In this document: one piece after another, positions 1 through 5,546 of the stretch
Layout of the letters: each line of letters starts with the position of its first letter
How positions within the stretch are numbered: position 1 is the stretch's first letter
From: an uncultured Eubacteriales bacterium
Lineage (GTDB): Bacteria > Bacillota > Clostridia > Christensenellales > Borkfalkiaceae
Assembly (NCBI GenBank): GCA_949745625.1
Contig: CATJZR010000019.1
Coordinates: forward strand, 1 to 5,966
Reading direction: 5' to 3'
DNA length: 5,966 nt
The notes under the pieces: generated by a model
The model's input: only the letters and a program-made list of their open reading frames with translations
Told to the model about the DNA's origin: nothing
Database searches by the model: none
Translations under genes and position numbers: made by a program

Positions 1-68
1 ACTCCTGCGGCGTCTACAACGTACCACTTTCTTTCAACTGTCTCGGCTTTTGCCATATAGGTTTTCAT
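1..68 (-). CDS. rplM: 50S ribosomal protein L13, N-terminal fragment
   Basis: This is the first 22 codons of ribosomal protein L13, an early-assembly protein of the large subunit; the rest lies beyond the left edge. The translation begins MKTYMAKAETVERKWYVVDA, which matches the conserved L13 start (basic segment, then WYVVDA). The ATG at 66-68 is preceded by a near-perfect ribosome binding site, AAGGAGT on the minus strand at 74-80, five bases from the start. A consensus promoter and structured leader lie immediately upstream. In most bacteria rpsI (S9) follows rplM, but that cannot be checked here. The identification rests on only 22 residues, but they are distinctive. Confidence 0.93.
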   Translation of the reverse strand, partial: MKTYMAKAETVERKWYVVDAAG

Positions 69-152
69 TGTTTACTCCTTAAAGTTTATTCCGAATAAAG
101 AAACGGAATCTATGTTAATTCCGATAGTGTTATCTACTATCACGCAAAGCGT
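69..152 (-). promoter_or_regulatory. Structured 5' leader of rplM, candidate L13 autoregulatory leader
   Basis: Counting from the -10 box, transcription should start near 152, giving an 84-nt leader. Its first bases form ACGC-TTT-GCGT (142-152), followed by a six-pair hairpin GATAGT/ACTATC (123-128 with 136-141). A central ATTCCG on the transcript (104-109) can pair with either upstream GGAAT (118-122) or downstream CGGAAT (88-93). The second hairpin ends seven bases before the ribosome binding site at 74-80. Two exclusive folds next to a ribosome binding site are typical of r-protein leaders, and L13 leaders are known in Firmicutes. Membership of that published family is inferred from position and fold, not from an alignment. 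Confidence 0.5.
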
Positions 153-158
153 AAATTC

Positions 159-187
159 ATTTTATTATTTTATAAAATTTCTGTCAA
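159..187 (-). promoter_or_regulatory. Promoter of rplM (sigma-A type)
   Basis: On the minus strand a perfect -35 box TTGACA (182-187) is followed after exactly 17 bases by TAAAAT (159-164), a five-of-six match to the -10 consensus. The next 50 bases upstream (about 190-245) are almost entirely A and T, as in an UP element for strong expression. The predicted start near 152 falls on the first base of a small hairpin. This fits a highly expressed ribosomal protein gene. Confidence 0.85.
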
Positions 188-299
188 GCTGTTTTGTGTT
201 GCCTTTTATAAGTTTTTTATAAATTTTAAAATTATTTTATTTAAGGCAAATTTAAAGAAAATATTTCTCTTATAAATAACTTACGGTGCAAGCAAAACC

Positions 300-456
300 G
301 CGCTTTTGCGCAGCACAACCCGATTTGCGCATACCTGCGCCTCGGTAGGTGAATGTTTGCGATTTCTATATTTGAGAGCCTCAGCAATCGCAAACAGAGG
401 GCAACGCCCTCAAATCACGAATTTTTTCGGTGTCACGAGTACCGAAAAAATTGTGA
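300..456. repeat. Cluster of perfect inverted repeats between alaS and rplM
   Basis: The gap between alaS (stop at 459) and the rplM promoter has no credible gene. Its left part (190-290) is AT-rich; 300-456 is densely palindromic. Arms seen: GCGC-TTTT-GCGC (300-311); GTTTGCGATT/AATCGCAAAC (355-364 with 386-395), enclosing TGAG/CTCA (373-376 with 380-383); GAGGGC-AAC-GCCCTC (397-411); and a 12-pair stem AATTTTTTCGGT/ACCGAAAAAATT (420-431 with 441-452), extendable by TCAC/GTGA (415-418 with 453-456) if G419 is bulged out. TTGCGCA also recurs directly at 306-312 and 325-331. The whole could be an interspersed palindromic element (REP or MITE-like) or a structured RNA after alaS. The arms are certain; the nature is not. 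Confidence 0.6.
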
Positions 457-458
457 AC

Positions 459-2267
459 TTATTTCAAAATCGCCTTGATGCGCTTGATACCGGCCGACAC
501 GTTTTCCTGTTTGGATATTTTAAATGTTCCCAGCTCGCCGGTGCGCTCCACGTGAGGTCCGCCGCAGATTTCCTTGGAAAATTCGCCTATGGAATAGGTC
601 TTGACCGTCTCGCCGTATTTGTCGCCGAATACGCCCACGAAGTTGCGTGCGCGCGCCTCTTCCAGCGTCATTTCTTCCATAACGACCGCGACGTTACTCT
701 TTATCTGGGCGTTTATAAGCTCCTCGACCTTAGCGACCTCCTCGTCCGTAAGTTTGCGCGAAAAGTTGAAGTCGAAGCGCAGGCGTTCTTCATTTATGTT
801 GCTGCCTTTCTGCATTATATCGGGCGAGCAGACGATTTTCAGCGCGGCGTTGAGAAGATGCGTTGCGGTGTGATAGCGCGTAGCCATAACCGAATGACTT
901 TCAAGTCCGCCCTTGAACTGTCCCGCTGCAAGCACACGGCTCTTTTCCTTGTGCTCGGCAAACGCCGCCTCGAAGCCCTGCTTGTCGACCGTAAGCCCGC
1001 TTTCCGCGGCAAGCTCCTCTGTAAGCTCCAAGGGAAAGCCGTAAGTGTCGTAAAGCCTGAACGCCTGTTTTCCGCCTATTACCGTTTCCGCGGTGTAGCC
1101 GGGATTGCTTTTAGCCATAAATGCGTTCTTCCTTTCAAGCGACTGAACGCACTTTTCAAATTCCTTGATTCCCTGCGCCAACGTCGCCTCGAACTTGTCG
1201 GCCTCTCTCTTTATCTCTTCGAGGATATAACCCTGCTTCTCCACAAGCAAAGGATACGCATCGCCGTAAACGCCTATGAATATCCGTGCGGCTTCAAGCA
1301 TGGCACTGCTCTCTACGCCTAATCTGCGGCAGTAGCGTATACTTCTGCGCATCAATCTTCTCAATATATAGCCCGCACCCGTGTTGGAGGGAAGTATGCC
1401 CTGTTCGTCGCCGATAAGCATAAGCGCCGTACGCGTGTGGTCGGCAATAATGCGCATAGCCTTTCTGTCCTCGCCACCGTCGGAATACTTCTTGCCGCTA
1501 AGCTCTTCAAGTTTTTTTATTACGGGAACGAACAAGTCGGTCATATAACCGTCGGAAAGTCCGTTCAAGAACAGTAACATTCTGTCGAAGCCGAAGCCCG
1601 TGTCTACGTTCTTATTTTCAAGCGGCTCGTACCCGTCCTCGGTTTTCTTGTACTGCATATATACGTCGTTGCCTATTTCGACATAGTCGTCGGGGAATAC
1701 GGGATTGCTCTTGTTGCCGTCAAGCGGGTAGAACCACTCGTTGTCGGGGCCGCAGGGCGTGCCTACGGTGCCCTCCAGCTCCCACCAGTTGTCGCTTTTG
1801 GGAAGATAGAAAACGTGCTCCTTTTTTATGCCGAGATCTTCTAGCAGCTTTGCGGTTTCGCTGTCCCGCGGCGCGGCGGCGTTGCCCTCGAAAACCGTCG
1901 TGCAGAGCTTGTCCTTATCCAGCCCGAACACCTTTGTCAAAAGCTCGAAGGTCCAAGCAGTCTTTTCCTTTTTGAAGTAGTCTCCGAGCGACCAGTTCCC
2001 CATCATTTCGAAAAACGTAAAATGCGACGCGTCGCCCACCGAGTCGATGTCGACGGTGCGCACGCAGCCCTGCACGTTGCAGAGCCTTTTACCCTCGGGG
2101 TGAGGCTTACCCAAAAGATATGGCATAAGCGGCTGCATCCCCGCGACGTTGAACATGACGCCCGTCGAGCCGTCACCGATAAGCGATACCGCGCCTATGT
2201 CGGTATGCCCCTTGCTTTTATAAAACGAAAGCCATTTTTCTCTCAGTTCTTTTGATGTGATTTTCAT
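459..2267 (-). CDS. alaS: Alanyl-tRNA synthetase, short form lacking C-Ala
   Basis: This enzyme attaches alanine to tRNA-Ala in the cytoplasm and clears mischarged Ser- or Gly-tRNA. The 602-residue product has the class II catalytic core: RLCNVQGCVR at 61-70, FFEMMGNWSLGDYF at 85-98, the motif-3-like GFGFDR at 224-229, DHTR at 276-279, and LPSNTGAGYILRRLMRR at 292-308. The editing site keeps all four zinc ligands: HTATH (His466, His470) and CGGPH (Cys568, His572). It ends at SAGIKRIKAILK. The usual enzyme is about 870 residues. Here the C-terminal oligomerisation/C-Ala region is absent, and FKGGL runs almost directly into HTATH, so the editing beta-barrel is missing too. The ATG at 2265-2267 was chosen because GAGGAG (2276-2281) lies eight bases upstream; the frame opens 11 codons earlier without a comparable site. 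It follows cysS by 38 bases, so co-transcription is likely. No canonical terminator follows it. Confidence 0.95.
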   Translation of the reverse strand: MKITSKELREKWLSFYKSKGHTDIGAVSLIGDGSTGVMFNVAGMQPLMPYLLGKPHPEGKRLCNVQGCVRTVDIDSVGDASHFTFFEMMGNWSLGDYFKKEKTAWTFELLTKVFGLDKDKLCTTVFEGNAAAPRDSETAKLLEDLGIKKEHVFYLPKSDNWWELEGTVGTPCGPDNEWFYPLDGNKSNPVFPDDYVEIGNDVYMQYKKTEDGYEPLENKNVDTGFGFDRMLLFLNGLSDGYMTDLFVPVIKKLEELSGKKYSDGGEDRKAMRIIADHTRTALMLIGDEQGILPSNTGAGYILRRLMRRSIRYCRRLGVESSAMLEAARIFIGVYGDAYPLLVEKQGYILEEIKREADKFEATLAQGIKEFEKCVQSLERKNAFMAKSNPGYTAETVIGGKQAFRLYDTYGFPLELTEELAAESGLTVDKQGFEAAFAEHKEKSRVLAAGQFKGGLESHSVMATRYHTATHLLNAALKIVCSPDIMQKGSNINEERLRFDFNFSRKLTDEEVAKVEELINAQIKSNVAVVMEEMTLEEARARNFVGVFGDKYGETVKTYSIGEFSKEICGGPHVERTGELGTFKISKQENVSAGIKRIKAILK

Positions 2268-2305
2268 TAAAATTTCTCCTCGCGGTGCTATCTCAGCCAA
2301 CCTAA

Positions 2306-3694
2306 TTATTTCTTGTTTATCAGATAGCCGTCCTTGCTATCCTTGACCGTATAGCCCGCGGCGTCAATCTGCGCGCGCAAGGCGTCGGCCTGTGCCCAGT
2401 TTTTGTCAAGCTTTGCCTGCCAGCGTTGCGCGGCAAGCTGCTTTACGCTTTCTGGAATTTGAGCGGGATTTTTCTCTTCTACCTCCGCAAAGTACGCCGC
2501 CGCGTCCTTTTTGAACAGCCCCAAAAGCGAATACGTTTCGCGCAACGCCCTCACGTCGCCGGCAACGGATTTATCGCCGCACGCAAGCTTTTTGGCTGCG
2601 TCCTTGAAGTATGCGAACAGGTCGGATATTGCAAGCGCCGTATTGAAGTCGTCACTCATAACAGCGTCAAACCGCGCACCGATTTCCGGATTAGGCGTGC
2701 CGTCACCGAACCGCGCTTCGACTTCGCCTATAATCTTATAGAAGCACGCAAGGTGCTTTTCCGCCTCGTCGAAGATACCGTCCACAATATTAATGTCATT
2801 GCGGTAGTTGGTTTGCAGCAGCGCGAATTTAACAGCCTCGTTGGTATATTTTTTGAGCAGGTCTTCCAAAAGCAGACTGTTTCCGAGACTTTTGGACATC
2901 TTCTGTCCGTTTACCTTTATAAGCCCGTTGTGCGTCCAGTACTTGGCGAACTGCTTACCGGTAAGACTTTCCGACTGCGCTATTTCGTTTTCATGGTGAG
3001 GAAAAATCAAATCCTTCCCGCCGCCGTGAATGTCTATCTGTTCACCGAATGCGGCACGGTTCATTGCCGAACATTCGATATGCCAGCCCGGACGTCCCTT
3101 GCCCCACCGGCTGTTCCAGTAAATTTCCCCTTCTTTAGCAGCCTTCCATAATGTGAAGTCGGCCGGGTTGCGCTTGAACTCGCCGTTTTCCACCCTTACG
3201 CCGTCGAGCATATCCTCAACCGAGCGGTTGGAAAGGCAACCGTATCTGGGAAAGCTGCCGACGTCGAAATACACGTCGCCGTTAGCAGCCGCGTAGGCAT
3301 GTCCGCCGTCTATCAGCTTTTGGATAAAGTCTATTATATTTTCGATATTTTCCGTAGCTTTAAGCCAGAGCGTCGGCTCGCCGACGTCGAAATCGGACAT
3401 AACACCGTCGATTTTTTTAATCATATCCGCGGCATATTCGTCCGCCGGAATTCCCGTTTCCTTCGACTTTGCTATTATCTTATCATCCACGTCGGTATAA
3501 TTTCTCGCATAGACAACCTCATAGCCCTGCTTTTCGAGGAACCTGCGCATAATATCGTAAATAAGCGCCTGATAGCCGTGACCGATATGCGCCTCTCCCG
3601 AGACGGTAATTCCGCACGCGTACATTTTTACCTTGCCCTCTTCCAAGGGGGCGAATTCTTCTTTTCTGCGCGTAAGCGAATTATAAATTTTCAT
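2306..3694 (-). CDS. cysS: Cysteinyl-tRNA synthetase
   Basis: This enzyme activates cysteine with ATP and charges tRNA-Cys. The 462-residue protein has the usual family length. It carries the class I signatures HIGH (36-39) and KMSKS (265-269). The expected zinc ligands are present: Cys27, Cys208 (in GWHIECSAM), and His/Glu in HHENE (233-237). The N-terminal half is the Rossmann fold, followed by the helical domain and a C-terminal tRNA-binding part (about 405-462). The region before HIGH reads CGITVSGEAHIGHG, unlike the more common CGPTVYD form, and probably marks a subgroup. The ATG at 3692-3694 is preceded by GGAGG (3701-3705) six bases away. The start overlaps the end of cysE by 14 bases, which suggests translational coupling. 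It sits mid-operon between cysE and alaS. No disruption is seen. Confidence 0.97.
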   Translation of the reverse strand: MKIYNSLTRRKEEFAPLEEGKVKMYACGITVSGEAHIGHGYQALIYDIMRRFLEKQGYEVVYARNYTDVDDKIIAKSKETGIPADEYAADMIKKIDGVMSDFDVGEPTLWLKATENIENIIDFIQKLIDGGHAYAAANGDVYFDVGSFPRYGCLSNRSVEDMLDGVRVENGEFKRNPADFTLWKAAKEGEIYWNSRWGKGRPGWHIECSAMNRAAFGEQIDIHGGGKDLIFPHHENEIAQSESLTGKQFAKYWTHNGLIKVNGQKMSKSLGNSLLLEDLLKKYTNEAVKFALLQTNYRNDINIVDGIFDEAEKHLACFYKIIGEVEARFGDGTPNPEIGARFDAVMSDDFNTALAISDLFAYFKDAAKKLACGDKSVAGDVRALRETYSLLGLFKKDAAAYFAEVEEKNPAQIPESVKQLAAQRWQAKLDKNWAQADALRAQIDAAGYTVKDSKDGYLINKK

Positions 3695-4331
3695 TTTGTT
3701 CCTCCAAGCGTCTTATTCTCTCTTCCAAAGCGAACGCACGCTCTCTCAACGAGCATATTTCCACAAGATAAGGGTCGCGCCGCTGCTCGTCACAGCCGCC
3801 GTCGGTTTTCTGTCCGTCAATGCGCACAACCCGCGCAGGCACGCCTACAACCGTAGCCCTTGCGGGTACGTTTTTGATAACCACTGCCCCTGCGCCTATC
3901 TTCGCACCGTCGCCTACGGTAATGCCCCCAAGCACCTTTGCGCCCGCGGAAATGACGCAGTTTTCGCCTATAGTGGGGTGACGCTTGCCCGTCTGCTTGC
4001 CGGTACCGCCCAATGTACAGCCCTGATAAATTACCGTTCCCGCGCCCACCTCGGCGGTTTCGCCTATAACCACGCCGTGCCCGTGGTCGATAAACACGCC
4101 CGCCGCAATTTTAGCCGCGGGGTGAATTTCGATACCCGTAAAAAATTTGCACACCTGCGAGGTTATGCGCGCAAGCAGCTTTAAATGCATTCTATACAGT
4201 CTGTTAGCCCACCTGTGCCAGCTAAGCGCGTGCACGCCCGAATAGGTCAGCCAGATTTCGAATTTATTGCGGGCTGCGGGGTCGTTTTTCTTCGCCGCCG
4301 CTATGTCAAGCCTCAATCTTTTAAAAAACAC
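3681..4331 (-). CDS. cysE: Serine O-acetyltransferase
   Basis: This enzyme transfers acetyl from acetyl-CoA to L-serine to make O-acetylserine, the first committed step of cysteine synthesis. With the GTG start at 4329-4331 it has 216 residues: a helical N-terminal part (MFFKRLRLDI onward, 1-65), then a left-handed beta-helix of hexapeptide repeats (about 68-172). The catalytic His83 lies in IDHGHG, paired with Glu68 in EIHPAA, the acid normal in Firmicutes where E. coli has Asp. GGTGKQTGKRHPTIG (108-122) is the acetyl-CoA/serine loop. GTG was preferred to a TTG 17 codons upstream because family similarity begins at FFKRL, neither start has a ribosome binding site, and a consensus promoter lies inside the longer frame. 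The tail (about 175-216) is charged, ends LEERIRRLEEQNENL, looks coiled-coil, and lacks the terminal Ile that often docks into CysK. It overlaps cysS by 14 bases. Confidence 0.94.
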   Translation of the reverse strand: MFFKRLRLDIAAAKKNDPAARNKFEIWLTYSGVHALSWHRWANRLYRMHLKLLARITSQVCKFFTGIEIHPAAKIAAGVFIDHGHGVVIGETAEVGAGTVIYQGCTLGGTGKQTGKRHPTIGENCVISAGAKVLGGITVGDGAKIGAGAVVIKNVPARATVVGVPARVVRIDGQKTDGGCDEQRRDPYLVEICSLRERAFALEERIRRLEEQNENL

Positions 4332-4337
4332 ACTATT

Positions 4338-4366
4338 ATTATATGGTTTAGGCTTTATATTTGCAA
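4338..4366 (-). promoter_or_regulatory. Promoter of the cysE-cysS-alaS operon
   Basis: On the minus strand a perfect -10 box TATAAT (4338-4343) lies 17 bases from TTGCAA (4361-4366), a four-of-six -35 match. Six bases (4332-4337) separate the -10 box from GTG at 4329-4331. Normal sigma-A geometry would therefore start transcription on the G of the cysE start codon, giving a leaderless message. No T-box leader or other leader fits in this space. Confidence 0.72.
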
Positions 4367-4435
4367 GCAAAATTGTCGGCAATTCGGCACTATTTTTGCA
4401 GCGCGGGCACGTTAAAGCAGGTTGTGTAAATAATT

Positions 4436-4469
4436 AACAATTTTTTTAAAAACTCTGTTAAAAATTGTT
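4436..4469. promoter_or_regulatory. AT-rich inverted repeat, candidate operator
   Basis: Perfect 10-base arms AACAATTTTT (4436-4445) and AAAAATTGTT (4460-4469) are separated by 14 bases in the region between the divergent cysE and deoR promoters. Related words recur nearby: TGTTAAAA at 4456-4463 and 4529-4536, and ATTGTTAA at 4527-4534 with its inverse TTAACAAT at 4434-4441. DeoR-family repressors commonly bind repeated TGTT-type AT-rich words and repress their own genes, so autoregulation is plausible but inferred. Confidence 0.4.
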
Positions 4470-4472
4470 GCC

Positions 4473-4492
4473 GTATCCTTGACTTTGGATAC
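4473..4492. promoter_or_regulatory. Inverted repeat over the deoR -35 box, candidate operator
   Basis: Perfect arms GTATCC (4473-4478) and GGATAC (4487-4492) flank an eight-base centre that contains the -35 box TTGACT. A protein bound here would block RNA polymerase directly. It could be a site for the DeoR protein or for another regulator. The arms are short, so chance is possible. Confidence 0.4.
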
Positions 4493-4508
4493 TATTATGT
4501 GCTAACAT
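4479..4508 (+). promoter_or_regulatory. Promoter of the deoR-family gene
   Basis: The -35 box TTGACT (4479-4484; five of six) is followed after 18 bases by TAACAT (4503-4508; four of six). The -10 is preceded by TG one base upstream (4500-4501), an extended -10 that makes up for the weaker hexamer. The predicted start is near 4515, giving a leader of about 40 bases. Confidence 0.7.
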
Positions 4509-4554
4509 AGGGTTAAGGAATTAAAGATTGTTAAAATTTCACACGGAGTAAAGT

Positions 4555-5313
4555 ATGAAAAGAGAAAGAATCGAAGAAATTGCAGAAATCTTGGACAAGC
4601 GCGGCAAAATGACGCTTGAACAGCTTGAAGAGGTTTTCCCCAACGTCTCGCAAATGACTTTGAGGCGCGACCTTTTCCAGCTTGAAGAGGACGGACGCAT
4701 TATCCGCATCCGCGGCGGCGCAATGTCGGTTAAAGAGGTGCAAAAGGTTTCCGGCGAGGAATACACCAAAAAGACCACTATTAACACCGACGCAAAAATC
4801 GTTATTGCACAAAAGGCTGCGGGGCTTATTGACGCAAATTCAAGCATATTCCTCGACGGCGGCACGACGGCGATGTATCTTTCCAAGGAAATGCCTGATT
4901 TGAAGTGCAACATCTTCACCAACGGCATTGCCGTTGCAATGGAGCTTGCGCAGAAAAAGAACGTAAATATTACTATCGTTGGCGGTCAGCTTATGAGAGA
5001 GAACCTCTCCACCGCCTCTCCCGCGGCAAGGGAATACTTTGACAGAACGAACTTTGAAATTGCGATAGTTTCGGCTACCGCGTTCACGCCCGAGCAGGGC
5101 TTTTCCTGCAACAGCCAGATAGAAAGCGAGCTGCTGAAAAACGTCTTTACAAAGGCACGCAATGTGTATATGATGCTTGACAGCTCTAAGATAGGCAAAA
5201 TCAACCCCTACACCTTTGCAAGAATAGAGGATATTGACGTACTTATTACCGACGACCATTTCCCGAAGGAATACAAGGAACTGTTTGAAAGCAAAAACAT
5301 CGTCGTTATGTAA
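4555..5313 (+). CDS. DeoR/GlpR-family transcriptional repressor
   Basis: This 252-residue cytoplasmic DNA-binding regulator has full family length. Residues 1-57 form the DeoR winged helix-turn-helix, with the recognition segment SQMTLRRDLFQLEEDGRIIR (32-51) followed by GGAM. Residues about 76-230 form the sensor domain, with the sugar-phosphate-type motif DGGTT (101-105), TNG (122-124), VGG (142-144), the DSSKIG segment (209-214) and TDD (232-234). Such proteins usually bind phosphorylated sugars and repress sugar-use operons, often with their own gene. The ATG has GGAG (4545-4548) six bases upstream. No sugar kinase, aldolase or transporter lies next to it; the following gene has its own promoter after a terminator, so this gene appears monocistronic. 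The ligand and targets cannot be read from the sequence. Confidence 0.93.
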   Translation: MKRERIEEIAEILDKRGKMTLEQLEEVFPNVSQMTLRRDLFQLEEDGRIIRIRGGAMSVKEVQKVSGEEYTKKTTINTDAKIVIAQKAAGLIDANSSIFLDGGTTAMYLSKEMPDLKCNIFTNGIAVAMELAQKKNVNITIVGGQLMRENLSTASPAAREYFDRTNFEIAIVSATAFTPEQGFSCNSQIESELLKNVFTKARNVYMMLDSSKIGKINPYTFARIEDIDVLITDDHFPKEYKELFESKNIVVM

Positions 5314-5332
5314 CCCTTTCAGCTACGTGAGA

Positions 5333-5406
5333 TTGCCGAACGGCAAAACCGAACGAAAAAATCCAACGCGTTACCGCAGTTCCCAGAGGAAGCATCCGGT
5401 AAGTTG
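5333..5406 (+). ncRNA. Structured element resembling an SRP RNA core (tentative)
   Basis: After deoR lie TTGCCG-AA-CGGCAA (5333-5346) and then a nested hairpin: CAAC/GTTG (5364-5367 with 5403-5406), TTACCG/CGGTAA (5371-5376 with 5397-5402), an internal loop CAG against GCATC, and TTCC-CAGA-GGAA (5380-5391). The inner part, CAG-TTCC-CAGA-GGAAGCA-TCC, follows the bacterial signal recognition particle RNA core (CAG-GUCC-GGAA-GGAAGCA-GCC) at most positions. Against this, the nearly invariant G after CAG and G after AGCA are both U, the tetraloop is not GNRA, no long rod closes it, and no good promoter is seen. It could equally be a 3' UTR structure of deoR or a decayed RNA gene. Confidence 0.3.
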
Positions 5407-5422
5407 CATACAAGAGAGAATT

Positions 5423-5453
5423 AGGCGCGGCATAAAGCCGCGCCTTTTTGTTT
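5423..5453 (+). terminator. Intrinsic terminator after deoR
   Basis: A perfect nine-pair GC-rich stem AGGCGCGGC/GCCGCGCCT (5423-5431 with 5437-5445) with loop ATAAA is followed directly by a T tract (5445-5449) and TTTG. It ends transcription of the repressor gene and of any RNA in 5333-5406, and separates them from the lipoprotein gene. Confidence 0.93.
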
Positions 5454-5515
5454 GTATTATTTTTGTGTACTCGATAAACCCCGCGGAGCGAACGGAACTT
5501 ATGCGACGAAGCTCA

Positions 5516-5539
5516 ATAAGTGCAGTAAGATACACTTAT
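5516..5539. promoter_or_regulatory. Inverted repeat upstream of the lipoprotein promoter
   Basis: Perfect seven-base arms ATAAGTG (5516-5522) and CACTTAT (5533-5539) are separated by ten bases and end eight bases before the -35 region at 5547. GATACAC also occurs on both sides of the promoter, at 5529-5535 and 5584-5590. The position suits an activator or repressor site, but no regulator can be named. The rest of 5454-5545 shows no gene. Confidence 0.4.
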
Positions 5540-5546
5540 CAGTCAC

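Noticed and set aside
420..452. Palindrome as an intrinsic terminator of alaS
   Set aside because: On both strands the T run is in the 5' arm and no U tract follows the stem.
300..456. CRISPR array or tRNA in the alaS-rplM gap
   Set aside because: The repeats are inverted arms of different sequence, not evenly spaced direct repeats, and no cloverleaf with T-loop or CCA-type acceptor could be formed.
306..1322. Long plus-strand open frame of 338 codons opposite alaS
   Set aside because: It is antisense to a clearly conserved synthetase, has no ribosome binding site or recognisable domain, and its residues are rich in Arg and Leu as expected for a mirror frame.
2268..2300. Earlier start for alaS, 11 codons upstream
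   Set aside because: The extra residues MAEIAPRGEIL are translated from the ribosome binding site region itself; GAGGAG is ideally spaced for the ATG at 2265-2267.
2426..3151. Plus-strand open frame of 241 codons opposite cysS
   Set aside because: Antisense shadow of cysS; no domain, start signal or promoter.
3299..4184. Overlapping plus-strand frames opposite the cysS 5' end and cysE
   Set aside because: They mirror the intact cysS and cysE genes and show no family features.
4332..4382. TTG start for cysE, 17 codons upstream
   Set aside because: No ribosome binding site, no family similarity in the added residues, and the operon promoter lies within this segment.
4531..5259. Minus-strand frames opposite the deoR-family gene
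   Set aside because: Shadows of a full-length repressor gene; low-complexity content and no start signals.
5364..5453. Metabolite riboswitch controlling the lipoprotein gene
   Set aside because: I could not match the loops to any riboswitch consensus I know, and the lipoprotein has its own promoter downstream of the terminator.
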